Below are positions 32,449-39,254 of a stretch of 43,189 nucleotides of DNA, piece after piece. Source of the stretch: a virus; IMG/VR virus record IMGVR_UViG_3300007352_000158, positions 1 through 43,189 of that record. One strand, written 5' to 3'. Position numbers and translations under genes: made by a program. A model generated the notes under the pieces. The model searched no databases. It saw only the letters and a program-made list of their open reading frames with translations, and was not told the DNA's origin. Numbering within the stretch: position 1 is the first letter of the stretch; every line of letters begins with the position of its first letter.

Positions 32449-32667
32449 TTATTTTCCGTTAACCTGCATACTTACAGAATTTTGAGTAGATGGTTGTAGG
32501 CCAGAAATCTCAAACCATTCTGGGCGACCCTTTTGTGGGCGACCCTTGCCAAAACTAATACGAACCTTATCGCCGGATTCATTGACTTCTTTTACTACCC
32601 CTACTTTACCTTGAAGAATTTCGCATTCTGGACAACTAACGACCGATACCGAATCGCCTTTAACCAT
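32449..32667 (-). CDS. SH3/KOW-like small protein, 72 aa
   Basis: KGDSVSVVSCPECEILQGKV, then GVVKEVNESGDKVRISFG (residues 3-40), reads like a KOW/SH3-type barrel, and CPEC may bind metal. AAAGGAAAAG precedes the ATG. KOW-type modules often bind RNA or RNA polymerase; no partner can be named. A similar size and pattern is seen in the 46-aa protein at 42661-42801. Confidence 0.6.
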   Translation of the reverse strand: MVKGDSVSVVSCPECEILQGKVGVVKEVNESGDKVRISFGKGRPQKGRPEWFEISGLQPSTQNSVSMQVNGK

Positions 32668-32692
32668 TTTCTTTTCCTTTTAAAAACAAAAG

Positions 32693-32767
32693 TTAATTAA
32701 ACAATCCAAAAAAATAAGATAATACGATAATCGACTGCAATACAAAATTAATTAAAATATCTACCAT
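32693..32767 (-). CDS. Candidate single-helix membrane microprotein, 24 aa
   Basis: An ATG overlapping the previous stop opens MVDILINFVLQSIIVLSYFF followed by GLFN. It is almost wholly hydrophobic and could be one membrane helix. The ribosome site is weak and the peptide is short, so this could be chance, but it occupies a whole gap in a packed operon. Confidence 0.35.
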   Translation of the reverse strand: MVDILINFVLQSIIVLSYFFGLFN

Positions 32768-32994
32768 CCTTTAATCTTCTTTATTTCTTTTACTATACTT
32801 ACAACAGTATCACAAACTATGGCTTTCTTAGATTCACTAACACCATAACCTACTCTTATTCCACTTTTTGAAATTGGAACATTAGCCCTGCATACAAAAT
32901 CTAATTCTTGACAAGTTGCCAATAATTCTTCCAGCAAATCATTACACGATTGTACATTTGCTTCTTTATAAATTGGTGCTTTTAGTTTAGCCAT
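32761..32994 (-). CDS. Hypothetical protein, 77 aa
   Basis: A small mixed alpha/beta protein (LLEELLATCQELDFVCRA, then GIRVGYGVSESKKAIVCD). The ATG follows the stop of the 26-aa membrane peptide by one base. No family is recognised. Confidence 0.6.
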   Translation of the reverse strand: MAKLKAPIYKEANVQSCNDLLEELLATCQELDFVCRANVPISKSGIRVGYGVSESKKAIVCDTVVSIVKEIKKIKGW

Positions 32995-32995
32995 C

Positions 32996-33076
32996 TTATT
33001 CCTTATAAATTATAGCTATCAAGATTAAAATTATTAAACAAATAACACATAAAATTGTTAAAGCCGCATTTATCAT
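32996..33076 (-). CDS. Single-helix membrane microprotein, 26 aa
   Basis: An ATGA overlap with the previous stop opens MINAALTILCVICLIILILI ending AIIYKE. It is a clear single transmembrane helix with a charged end, too short for an ordinary ORF scan. Packing between genes and start coupling support translation. The function is unknown; small phage membrane peptides can act as holin-like, superinfection-exclusion or toxin-like factors. Confidence 0.5.
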   Translation of the reverse strand: MINAALTILCVICLIILILIAIIYKE

Positions 33077-33429
33077 TCTGGTAACACTAGTCTCATATTT
33101 GGTTTAACCAAATTAGATTCTTGATAAACGCTTTCATAAATTTTTGTCCAAGCTTCACTATCTACATCTATTACGCCGAACGATACTATTTTGTTCGCGC
33201 AAATATATTCTTTCTTATCGTCGCAGCCCATAAACATAGGATTGATTTTTTTCGGCTCTACAGCAATCAACCCCTGTTTGTTATTTTGATTATGAGGAAT
33301 CAAAACAATTGTTCTTTCAATTTTCAACGGATGATTCTCGTGCATTTCTGATATAAGACCGTCAACATCAAGATTAATCTCATAGAAACATGTTGAACCA
33401 TCTGTTAAAGTTATTCTATACCAATTCAT
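33073..33429 (-). CDS. Hypothetical protein, 118 aa
   Basis: It starts MNWYRITLTDGSTCFYEINL, a beta-rich pattern, and the rest alternates strands and short helices (GLIAVEPKKINPMFMGC). The ATG overlaps a TAATG just after the 36-aa membrane gene; AGGAGAAAA gives a good ribosome site. Unknown family. Confidence 0.65.
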   Translation of the reverse strand: MNWYRITLTDGSTCFYEINLDVDGLISEMHENHPLKIERTIVLIPHNQNNKQGLIAVEPKKINPMFMGCDDKKEYICANKIVSFGVIDVDSEAWTKIYESVYQESNLVKPNMRLVLPE

Positions 33430-33431
33430 TA

Positions 33432-33542
33432 TTATTTTCTCCTAAAGAAGCTTGCTATAAAATATCCGAAATATATTAAAAGTGCAGCCACAAAAGCAAT
33501 AAACATTTGAATCTTTTTAAATACCAAACCTATAAAATCCAT
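33432..33542 (-). CDS. Single-helix membrane microprotein, 36 aa
   Basis: AGGAGAATAAT gives an excellent ribosome site. The product MDFIGLVFKKIQ then MFIAFVAALLIYFGYFIASF ends with RRK. One transmembrane helix with a basic cytoplasmic tail is expected. It is the best supported of the tiny membrane proteins in this operon. Confidence 0.65.
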   Translation of the reverse strand: MDFIGLVFKKIQMFIAFVAALLIYFGYFIASFFRRK

Positions 33543-33543
33543 A

Positions 33544-33963
33544 TTATTCTCCTAAAACGCTTTCTAAATTTTTCAATTCTTTTGCATAAACCGGACCATC
33601 ATATTTTATACCATGAACAGATAAGTATTCCCAAACAGATTTGTATTCTTCGCTTTCATTTATTTCATTAAGTTTTTTGCACAATTTTCTTGCAGAATTT
33701 TCTATAGAAATTTCTCTATTCATTTTCTCTTCAGATTGTAATTCTGTTATACATATATTATTGTCTTGTGTCACCAAAACATCATTATTAAGTATAAAAA
33801 TAACTCCTTGTGCTAAATCTAAAATACGGCATTTATCATTATCGTATGGTCCACCATGAATCTCTACTTTCATGTATAATCTATTGTTACTCCAAAAGCA
33901 TTCGCCTCTTTTTAGATCTTGAATCATTATATCATTATGTTTATGTGGAACTAATATTTTCAT
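33544..33963 (-). CDS. Hypothetical protein, 139 aa
   Basis: A beta-rich first half (GECFWSNNRLYMKVEIHGG, VIFILNNDVLVTQDN) and a helical second half (ENSARKLCKKLNEINESEEY). AGGAGATT precedes the ATG. I do not recognise a family. Confidence 0.65.
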   Translation of the reverse strand: MKILVPHKHNDIMIQDLKRGECFWSNNRLYMKVEIHGGPYDNDKCRILDLAQGVIFILNNDVLVTQDNNICITELQSEEKMNREISIENSARKLCKKLNEINESEEYKSVWEYLSVHGIKYDGPVYAKELKNLESVLGE

Positions 33964-34129
33964 AAAAATCTCCTGCTTTAATGGTCATGTCATTTATTTC
34001 CTGTTTAAGACGTTCTTTTATTGTATCGTCAAATATTTTAATAATAGCCTGTTTTAAATAATCTTTATTACTAAAGAAATTATAAAAATCTTCTCTTAAC
34101 TCTAAATTAACTTGTATATCTAATAACAT
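33941..34129 (-). CDS. Hypothetical helical protein, about 62 aa
   Basis: The ATG at 34129 (MLLDIQVNLELREDFYNFF) is favoured because the longer frame to 34189 would overlap the zinc-ribbon gene by over 80 bases, although no strong SD marks either. Helical, with a C-terminal acidic tail. Unknown. Confidence 0.5.
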   Translation of the reverse strand: MLLDIQVNLELREDFYNFFSNKDYLKQAIIKIFDDTIKERLKQEINDMTIKAGDFYENISST

Positions 34130-34328
34130 AATTGCCGCATGAAAAATAAAATTTTGTATACGTATGATCTTGATTATCTTTGTGATCACCTGTTAATATT
34201 ATTTCACAATTAATATCTGGATGAACCTTGCATTTTATATCTTTATATCTATTGTAACAATCTAGACAGGGTTTAGATCCGTTCAGTAAAATTACTTCTC
34301 CAGTATCTTTGCAATATTTACAAATCAT
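34107..34328 (-). CDS. Zinc-ribbon protein, 73 aa
   Basis: CKYC and CLDC pairs in the first 27 residues form a likely zinc ribbon, followed by two more Cys (IKC, INC) and a beta-rich end. Coupled to the gene upstream as TAATG. Possibly nucleic-acid binding. Confidence 0.65.
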   Translation of the reverse strand: MICKYCKDTGEVILLNGSKPCLDCYNRYKDIKCKVHPDINCEIILTGDHKDNQDHTYTKFYFSCGNYVIRYTS

Positions 34329-34501
34329 TATATCAAAAATTCCATAATAGCCTTATCCGTCCATCCCTTATAAGGTTCCCACATTTCTTCATAAACCATA
34401 CGGTTCCAATATTTGCGACATTCATCACAATGATTATAAAAATCACAAAGTGGATGGTTATCGTCAAATATTTGATCTAATCTTAAATTGTCATTTTCCA
34501 T
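34328..34501 (-). CDS. Small Cys/Trp-rich protein, 57 aa
   Basis: A short frame missed by a length cut-off: MENDNLRLDQIFDDNHPLCD, then a CDEC pair with nearby His, then YWNRMVYEEMWEPYKGW. It has C-x5-C-x2-C and His residues that could bind zinc. It fits exactly between genes with TAATG at its end. Confidence 0.6.
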   Translation of the reverse strand: MENDNLRLDQIFDDNHPLCDFYNHCDECRKYWNRMVYEEMWEPYKGWTDKAIMEFLI

Positions 34502-34521
34502 AATATATCATGCCAGACAGA

Positions 34522-34728
34522 TTAACTGGTTTTAAACCTAACAAAATCGTATCCACTTTCGTCGCCATAAGGTGGTACATTTAAAAGTTCCGCTAGTTTA
34601 GCTTGTGCCTCATTATGTTTATCTATATTTTGACAACATGAACAACCTTCTGACGAAATATAATCAGCCAAGGCTTGTCTAACAGCAATTTTAAATTTAT
34701 TCAATTCTATATTCTTTCTATTTTCCAT
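34522..34728 (-). CDS. Conserved small phage protein with a CSCC motif, 68 aa
   Basis: The start is taken at MENRKNIELNKF. VRQALADYISSEGCSCCQN with a downstream H-N-E-A, then LAELLNVPPYGDESGYDF, is a pattern I have seen in small phage proteins of unknown function. The Cys cluster may bind metal. Confidence 0.6.
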   Translation of the reverse strand: MENRKNIELNKFKIAVRQALADYISSEGCSCCQNIDKHNEAQAKLAELLNVPPYGDESGYDFVRFKTS

Positions 34729-35116
34729 CGAAAAACTCGTCCGAAAATTCATCTGCTATAATATCGGCGTCAATATAATCCAAATGTTGTAGATTACATT
34801 CTTCATCTTCTATTTTTGAACAATCTTTGGTTTTAAAGTAGTTTGTAAGATATTTTTTAAGTTTAATATGTAGATCATCACGAGAGAAGAATCCTATTGC
34901 AGCAGATTGGAAATATTTATCTCCATAAAATTTAAGTTCTTTAGTTTCATTGTGAAAATCATAATCGGGATTTTCTTTGCCTATTTTCTGTATGTCAATT
35001 CCACAAGGCGCGGAACATCCTTTACATCCGGGATATTTTTGGATTATATAAAAAATTCCCTTTGGTCCCGGTAGTTTCCAGAATTCACCGCAAGATGAAC
35101 AACCGCATTCACACAT
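34718..35116 (-). CDS. Cys-rich hypothetical protein, 132 aa
   Basis: The N-terminal 40 residues hold eight Cys (MCECGCSSCGEFW, GCKGCSAPC), probably one or two zinc sites, followed by a helical, acidic region. It overlaps both neighbours. Unknown family. Confidence 0.65.
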   Translation of the reverse strand: MCECGCSSCGEFWKLPGPKGIFYIIQKYPGCKGCSAPCGIDIQKIGKENPDYDFHNETKELKFYGDKYFQSAAIGFFSRDDLHIKLKKYLTNYFKTKDCSKIEDEECNLQHLDYIDADIIADEFSDEFFDGK

Positions 35117-35543
35117 TAATAACCTCCAAACAGTTTATTATATTATAATTTTTCATATACTTTTTTATATCTTTAATAGGTTCGTCTATTAATGGATCTA
35201 ATATTACTTTATTATTTCTATCATATACAACACCATGAAAATTACTGTATATAGACAATTCTCTTGGACATAACGATAATATGCATGAATGCTTTATTTT
35301 TTTAAATGATTCAAATTTTATTTGTTCACTTTTTATATTAAATTTATCTTTTAGTATTTGGGGTAAATATCCTACATGTAATCCCAATTCTCCTTCGCCA
35401 CAATTTTTTCCAGAGATTTCTTTAATAGCATTTAATATTTTATAATATTCACATCCGGTTATCATAGATAAACATGCTACAGAACATTCGTATCTATTTC
35501 TTTGTTTTACAAGTTTAATTTTTTTCTTTAAAAATTTAAACAT
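35109..35543 (-). CDS. C39-like papain-fold peptidase, 144 aa
   Basis: The N-terminus has QRNRYECSVACLSMITG (14-30), matching the oxyanion Gln and catalytic Cys of C39 bacteriocin-processing-like domains. His103 in NFHGVVYD and Asp116 in VILDPLID complete the triad order. No transporter or toxin gene is adjacent. C39-like domains in phages may cleave leader peptides or modify host proteins; the substrate is unknown. Confidence 0.72.
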   Translation of the reverse strand: MFKFLKKKIKLVKQRNRYECSVACLSMITGCEYYKILNAIKEISGKNCGEGELGLHVGYLPQILKDKFNIKSEQIKFESFKKIKHSCILSLCPRELSIYSNFHGVVYDRNNKVILDPLIDEPIKDIKKYMKNYNIINCLEVINV

Positions 35544-35743
35544 TAATCATCCCCGCACTCTAAACTCGAAATAATATTTCTAGCTTTAGTTATTTGGCAA
35601 GATTCCTTGTGTTGCAACCGTCCACCATCGAATTTTTGTTCATGGCAAAATACACATCTATAATGTTCTGTTAAATAAAATTCAAACAAGTCTATAATAT
35701 ATTCCAAGTCTCGCAGAGGTTTATTATCCCAACAGTGTATCAT
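35543..35743 (-). CDS. Zinc-finger-like small protein, 66 aa
   Basis: CVFC followed by GGRLQHKESC gives a C-x2-C/H-x3-C site of the single zinc-finger type. The first half is helical (LEYIIDLFEFYLTEHY). It ends on the start of the C39-like gene. Possibly regulatory. Confidence 0.6.
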   Translation of the reverse strand: MIHCWDNKPLRDLEYIIDLFEFYLTEHYRCVFCHEQKFDGGRLQHKESCQITKARNIISSLECGDD

Positions 35744-35772
35744 TATTACTCCTAATATAATTTCCAGACAAG

Positions 35773-36174
35773 CTAATTATCTATTAGTATTCCTAATTCG
35801 CACCAACCATAAAATCCTCCACCTATTTTATCTTCTTTTATTTCTATATCTTGACTAAATGGAATTTGTATTTTTTCTAAATTTACCTCTTTGTTTAAGA
35901 TACGATGAGCATCCAATATAAGATTTATTATTCTAAGTTCTAGTTTTGATTTGAGATTTTCTTCTGATTTCATATCTGTTGATGCAGATGCAAACATTTG
36001 ACATGTGATAATGCCATCTGGATTTGGTTCCTGTTCAATCAAATGTATACCCTGTAGATTTGTAAAATCATAATTGACCATAAAACATTTTTTCGCTCTT
36101 GTATAATCAAATTGGCCAATGTGTGTTGGAAGATAATCTACACACCTATTAAACGGACCTAAATTAAGTTTCAT
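35773..36174 (-). CDS. Hypothetical protein, 133 aa
   Basis: An alpha/beta protein with YDFTNLQGIHLIEQEPNPDG and a helical middle (LKSKLELRIINLILDAHRIL), ending GGGFYGWCELGILIDN. No motif is recognised. It starts immediately after the 54-aa membrane gene. Confidence 0.6.
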   Translation of the reverse strand: MKLNLGPFNRCVDYLPTHIGQFDYTRAKKCFMVNYDFTNLQGIHLIEQEPNPDGIITCQMFASASTDMKSEENLKSKLELRIINLILDAHRILNKEVNLEKIQIPFSQDIEIKEDKIGGGFYGWCELGILIDN

Positions 36175-36339
36175 TTACTTTAAACCCTTCACAAGTTTTT
36201 CTAATTCTTTACAGTTTAATTCTAATTTAATTAATTCTGCATCTATTTTTCTACTTCTTTTTGCTTGATCAAAAATAGATAAAACGCCTATTAATACAAT
36301 AAACAATATTAAAAATAAACTTTTCTTATTGTCTGTCAT
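36175..36339 (-). CDS. Membrane-anchored coiled-coil small protein, 54 aa
   Basis: MTDNKKSLFLILFIVLIGVL is one N-terminal transmembrane helix; the rest is a charged helix (RKIDAELIKLELNCKELEKL). This is the layout of a very short inner-membrane spanin-type protein, but family members are longer. With the lipoprotein-like peptide at 36352-36435 it might form a membrane pair. Tentative. Confidence 0.55.
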   Translation of the reverse strand: MTDNKKSLFLILFIVLIGVLSIFDQAKRSRKIDAELIKLELNCKELEKLVKGLK

Positions 36340-36351
36340 TAATTTATTTTC

Positions 36352-36435
36352 TTAGCCGGAACGAAAACGGGATATAATTTCGCAACCTACGGTTGCTAAA
36401 GCAAGACAGCCTAGTATTATTGTGCGTTTGAGCAT
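36352..36435 (-). CDS. Lipoprotein-like microprotein, 27 aa
   Basis: MLKRTIILGCLALATVGCEI is followed by ISRFRSG. A basic start, a hydrophobic stretch and Cys after ATVG resemble a lipoprotein signal, although the lipobox is weak (Thr at -3). Without translation data this is only a candidate. Confidence 0.4.
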   Translation of the reverse strand: MLKRTIILGCLALATVGCEIISRFRSG

Positions 36436-36440
36436 ATGAC

Positions 36441-36647
36441 TTATCTATCCAACCATTCTAATTTTGTGAGTATTTCTCCTTCTAAATAAATGGTTGCGAT
36501 TTTGATATCGCGGCGTTTTATTTCCATACCTATTTGGACCAATGTATCGTTTACGGTTGGTAATCCGGCGAGACCTATAGCTGTATCATTTTCTTCTCCC
36601 AAATAATACATCCCGCCATTTGGATCTTTATAAATTTTGAACATCAT
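36441..36647 (-). CDS. Hypothetical protein, 68 aa
   Basis: A compact beta-rich protein (MFKIYKDPNGGMYYLGEEN, then IATIYLEGEILTKLEWL). The second of two tandem ATGs (36644) may be the true start. Unknown. Confidence 0.55.
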   Translation of the reverse strand: MMFKIYKDPNGGMYYLGEENDTAIGLAGLPTVNDTLVQIGMEIKRRDIKIATIYLEGEILTKLEWLDR

Positions 36648-36663
36648 AATTTTATACTTCCTT

Positions 36664-36816
36664 TTATTTTAAATATAATTTTCTCTTAAAAATCCTTTTA
36701 CATATGGAACATCTAAAACGCCCTTTATTAGACAAATTAAATATACTTACAAGCCTAGATTCTCCATGAATTCCTATCCAACATAAAATAGATGTAATAA
36801 ATCTTTTATATTTCAT
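36664..36816 (-). CDS. Small basic zinc-knuckle protein, 50 aa
   Basis: MKYKRFITSILCWIGIHGES, then GRFRCSICKRIFKRK. CSIC plus an upstream Cys/His could bind zinc; the whole protein is basic, which suggests nucleic-acid binding. It overlaps the previous gene end by 11 bases. Missed by a length cut-off. Confidence 0.55.
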   Translation of the reverse strand: MKYKRFITSILCWIGIHGESRLVSIFNLSNKGRFRCSICKRIFKRKLYLK

Positions 36817-37006
36817 ATTTAACAATCTTATTTATACTTTTTCTTATAACTTTATAAATAGAATTCCATTTCTTTTTATATGCTGTTGTTTGTAAAATAA
36901 TTCCTATAGAATCTAACACAACGCCCATCACTACTTCTGGACCATATTTAAAGACCATCTCTTTAAGGGTGTCGTATTCGTTGGCGTTCATTTTTTTGAT
37001 TCTCAT
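36806..37006 (-). CDS. Hypothetical protein, 66 aa
   Basis: The ATG at 37006, or the one at 36991 (MNANEYDTLKEM), could start it. It is helical with a basic C-terminus. It is the first gene after the terminator at 37063-37086, and so probably the first of the minus-strand small-gene operon. Confidence 0.6.
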   Translation of the reverse strand: MRIKKMNANEYDTLKEMVFKYGPEVVMGVVLDSIGIILQTTAYKKKWNSIYKVIRKSINKIVKYEI

Positions 37007-37011
37007 ATAAT

Positions 37012-37017
37012 ATTATA
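37012..37017 (-). promoter_or_regulatory. TATAAT box at the head of the minus small-gene operon
   Basis: TATAAT on the minus strand, just after the terminator and five bases before the ATG at 37006. The -35 region is poor. If used, translation probably begins at the second ATG (36991). Position favours a promoter; sequence support is moderate. Confidence 0.4.
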
Positions 37018-37051
37018 CGCGATTTTGACCGATTTGTTCTTTAAATTCAAA

Positions 37052-37086
37052 AAAAAGACAAACCCCGCTCTTTTCGAGGAGCGGGG
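37052..37086 (-). terminator. Rho-independent terminator after the 37286-37675 unit
   Basis: CCCCGCTC and GAGCGGGG form a GC-rich 8-bp stem with an 8-base loop; on the minus strand it is followed by TTTGTCTTTTTTTT. It separates the 129-aa gene from the small-gene operon. Confidence 0.85.
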
Positions 37087-37115
37087 CTTGACAGTAAAGT
37101 TCTTATGGGTGATTG

Positions 37116-37268
37116 TTACATGAACATGCGAATGTACGCACATTTACAGTAACAACTGAACTTCTTTCTGAGATTTGCTAGAAAGATCACGATCCTTTCA
37201 AAAATTACTAATAGACTGTAAATCTTACCTAATAAACCGCTTTTGGGTCTAGATGTTGCTGTTGTCAT
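37116..37268 (-). CDS. Possible small amphipathic protein, 50 aa
   Basis: The frame starts MTTATSRPKSGLLGKIYSLL and has a hydrophobic helix (LLVIFERIVIFLANL) and a Cys/Lys tail. There is no SD, and the DNA lies between the 129-aa gene and its terminator. It may be a real membrane-associated peptide or only untranslated DNA. Otherwise nothing else is seen in 37,087-37,285. Confidence 0.3.
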   Translation of the reverse strand: MTTATSRPKSGLLGKIYSLLVIFERIVIFLANLRKKFSCYCKCAYIRMFM

Positions 37269-37285
37269 TGAAGTTCTACTATACA

Positions 37286-37675
37286 TTATGCTTCATCCGA
37301 ACAAGCAGCAGCAAACTGTTGTGTTGAACCAAGTAGTACAATTGGTAGTTCTACTTCAACGACCGATCCCGGTGTGTTCACCGTAAGATCAAGGGTTAGA
37401 ATTACACCATTTTGTTCGTTATTTAGAGCTATAATTTGATCCATAGAAAGACCTTCATATGGATTTACATCGCCCTCTTTAACGGTAGTAAATACGGCAA
37501 GCTTTGTTAGTCCGGTTAGTGATGTACCGTCAGAATCTGTCGTAGGAAGTGTAAGGGAGCATACGTACTTTTCATCTTGACCGGGCGGTTGTGTTACGCT
37601 ATTAAAAGCTGGCGAACCCGGAGCTACCTCATCTACGCTTTGTGCTGTTGCGAACGTTACTGGACCAAAACCCAT
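37286..37675 (-). CDS. Hypothetical beta-rich protein, 129 aa
   Basis: The N-terminus is Pro/Gly-rich and the rest has Ig/fibronectin-like strands (KYVCSLTLPTTDSDGTSL, VILTLDLTVNTPGSVVEVEL). AAAGGAG gives an excellent ribosome site and a TATAAT box lies upstream. The monocistronic layout with its own promoter and strong terminator suggests high, separately controlled expression. It may be a virion or host-interaction protein; no family is recognised. Confidence 0.7.
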   Translation of the reverse strand: MGFGPVTFATAQSVDEVAPGSPAFNSVTQPPGQDEKYVCSLTLPTTDSDGTSLTGLTKLAVFTTVKEGDVNPYEGLSMDQIIALNNEQNGVILTLDLTVNTPGSVVEVELPIVLLGSTQQFAAACSDEA

Positions 37676-37724
37676 AATTTTTCTCCTTTAAAAGTTGTTT
37701 ACTTAAAACAAATCCGACTATTCT

Positions 37725-37730
37725 ATTATA
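37725..37730 (-). promoter_or_regulatory. Promoter (-10 TATAAT) for the 129-aa gene
   Basis: The minus strand reads GGGTATAATAG about 50 bases before the ATG. The hexamer 17 bases upstream (TGTATA) is a poor -35. The leader would be about 40 bases with AAAGGAG near its end. Confidence 0.5.
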
Positions 37731-37840
37731 CCCATTTGTTAATTAAATATACATTAAGTACCAGATTTTTTTGGTAACATTTTATAGATCAGCAAGCACT
37801 TCATTTTTTCGTTTATAAAATACCGGCACCCCATACGTTT

Positions 37841-37857
37841 GTTCCGCAAAGCGGAAC
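37841..37857. repeat. Inverted repeat GTTCCGC-AAA-GCGGAAC
   Basis: A perfect 7-bp inverted repeat with a 3-base loop at the left edge of the motif-rich segment. There is no T-run on either side, so not a terminator. It may be an operator or an RNA hairpin. The surrounding 37,760-38,180 contains no ORF, only copies of the TTATCGGAC-type motif. Confidence 0.6.
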
Positions 37858-38078
37858 GATGCATGACGCCCAAGATCAGTATTCTTTGATTCCAACTTCG
37901 GATGCATTTTAGAGTCTTGGTGCGCGTTAACCCCCAGCGTTTTTCGGACGGTCCTATAACTAAAACATTATCGGTATAAAACCGCCATACCCTTATCGGA
38001 CTTTCAATGATCTTATAACCATATCCATTTATCGGACTAACACATTACATTAACACTTTAACTAATTATAGGACTATT

Positions 38079-38097
38079 CTTTGGCTTGACGCCAAAG
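38079..38097. repeat. Inverted repeat CTTTGGC-TTGAC-GCCAAAG
   Basis: A perfect 7-bp inverted repeat whose loop contains TTGAC, between two copies of the TTATCGGAC-type motif. No T-run follows. It could be an operator or an RNA hairpin in the non-coding stretch before the first plus-strand gene. Confidence 0.55.
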
Positions 38098-38179
38098 GCT
38101 ATCGGACCATAACTTATCAGACCATACATACGCAACCTGGCATTACTTATAGGACTAATAAAATATTTTTCTTTTTTGT

Positions 38180-38208
38180 TTGCTTTTCCATCCGACCTAT
38201 CCTATACT
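38180..38208 (+). promoter_or_regulatory. Sigma70-like promoter before the plus-strand small genes
   Basis: TTGCTT, then a 17-base spacer, then TATACT (38203-38208). The spacing is ideal and the -10 good; the -35 is partial. It would drive the membrane microproteins and the genes that follow. Confidence 0.6.
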
Positions 38209-38229
38209 TTGGGTATCAAATGGGAGATA

Positions 38230-38361
38230 ATGAAAATGGAAACGACCTTGACAATCGGTGCTTTGGTGATTATCGGGCTCGCAATCGCAATGTTTAATAA
38301 CGCATTATCGGTCGCTGGAAATAGCTATGGCCGCAAACATATCGGACGAAGCCGACGATAG
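38230..38361 (+). CDS. Single-helix membrane protein, 43 aa
   Basis: GGGAG lies just before the ATGs at 38230 and 38236, so the start is one of these and not the upstream ATG at 38176. TLTIGALVIIGLAIAMF is a transmembrane helix, followed by a basic tail (GRKHIGRSRR). The gene contains three motif copies (TTATCGGGC, TTATCGGTC, ATATCGGAC). Confidence 0.65.
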   Translation: MKMETTLTIGALVIIGLAIAMFNNALSVAGNSYGRKHIGRSRR

Positions 38362-38371
38362 GAGTTATCGG

Positions 38372-38449
38372 ATGATCGCACTTATCGGACTAAGTATCCT
38401 CATGGTGGTTATCGGAGCCGCCCAATTATGGTGGATACTATCGGACTAA
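38372..38449 (+). CDS. Membrane microprotein, 25 aa
   Basis: AGGAG seven bases upstream of the ATG opens MIALIGLSILMVVIGAAQLW then WILSD. One transmembrane helix. Three copies of the TTATCGGAC-type motif lie within 78 bases and spell L-I-G, V-I-G and L-S-D, so the motif shapes much of this peptide. Confidence 0.55.
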   Translation: MIALIGLSILMVVIGAAQLWWILSD

Positions 38450-38461
38450 AGGGGTGCTTCA

Positions 38462-38767
38462 ATGCTGGTTAAAGAGGGAGACGTTATGGGACTCTTCGGC
38501 AGTACAGACAGTTATCGGGTCTTGCAGGTTGTGTCCGATAATGAGGTGTTGGGGTTCTGTGACTTATCGGGCCATACAACGATAATCAATATATCGGACG
38601 TGTTCGTGTGTGCGTCTTATAACGATGACGGTACGATAACCAAAGTCTACCATGATGGTATGATAATTGAAGAGACACTTGACGGCGATTATCGGACGCG
38701 ATGGGACAATGACAAGTTATCGAACCTCGACGAAATGATGGTTTTATTGGACTTTCTCGGAAGGTAA
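38462..38767 (+). CDS. Hypothetical protein, 101 aa
   Basis: A beta-rich protein (YRVLQVVSDNEVLGFCDLSG, TTIINISDVFVC, GTITKVYHDGMIIEET). AAGGGG supports the first ATG and GAGGGAG supports a second at 38486. It contains about eight motif copies in different frames. No family is recognised. Confidence 0.65.
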   Translation: MLVKEGDVMGLFGSTDSYRVLQVVSDNEVLGFCDLSGHTTIINISDVFVCASYNDDGTITKVYHDGMIIEETLDGDYRTRWDNDKLSNLDEMMVLLDFLGR

Positions 38768-38830
38768 CGAGACAAAGTTATCGGGCGTTCCGGTAACTAA
38801 ACTGGGGTACGTCTTATAAGGAGGTTAGTT

Positions 38831-39151
38831 ATGGCCCTTTCTTTCCGTCAAGCTATGATGAACAAATTGAAAAAACGGTCAACATTGAAGTATGGCTTGA
38901 GCAGGTCCGGTAAAATGTGGGTTGCAACCATTATCGGACCATTCCACCATAGGTTTTATGGGACTACGGCGATGGCAATGTCCGATACAAGAGCGGTAGA
39001 GAGATTGAAAGAGACTCTTTTATCGGACGGTTGGTTGGGTGGGATCACGTTTTCGGACGCTGACGAGCAGGATTCCGATAAAATCGCGGCAAGAAAAATG
39101 CCAAATTCGGACGTTCGAGCGGCTGAGGTTATCAGACAATCCTGGGAATAG
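38831..39151 (+). CDS. Hypothetical protein, 106 aa
   Basis: AAGGAGG nine bases upstream gives a very good ribosome site. The protein has a basic helix (RQAMMNKLKKRSTLKYG), a beta-hairpin-like region (MWVATIIGPFHHRFYG) and a helical end. Motif copies are present in both orientations. Function unknown; followed by a strong terminator. Confidence 0.65.
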   Translation: MALSFRQAMMNKLKKRSTLKYGLSRSGKMWVATIIGPFHHRFYGTTAMAMSDTRAVERLKETLLSDGWLGGITFSDADEQDSDKIAARKMPNSDVRAAEVIRQSWE

Positions 39152-39161
39152 CCGATAACAA

Positions 39162-39208
39162 AAAGATTATGGGACGGAGGGAAGCGCTGCCTTCGTCCTA
39201 TAATTTTT
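39162..39208. terminator. Long-stem terminator built from inverted TTAT-GGAC motifs
   Basis: ATTATGGGACGGAGG and CCTTCGTCCTATAAT pair over about 15 bp with two G-U pairs; further A/T pairs extend it, and TTTTT follows. It lies 10 bases after the 38831-39151 stop. The stem arms are themselves a motif copy (TTATGGGAC) and its reverse complement (GTCCTATAA). Confidence 0.8.
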
Positions 39209-39254
39209 GCGCCGGCGACACATTATCGGACCAGGCACTGCCGATAACATGAAG

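Noticed and set aside
37087-37120. TTGACA at 37089 as a plus-strand promoter
   Set aside because: No -10 box at 16-18 bases, and no gene downstream on that strand.
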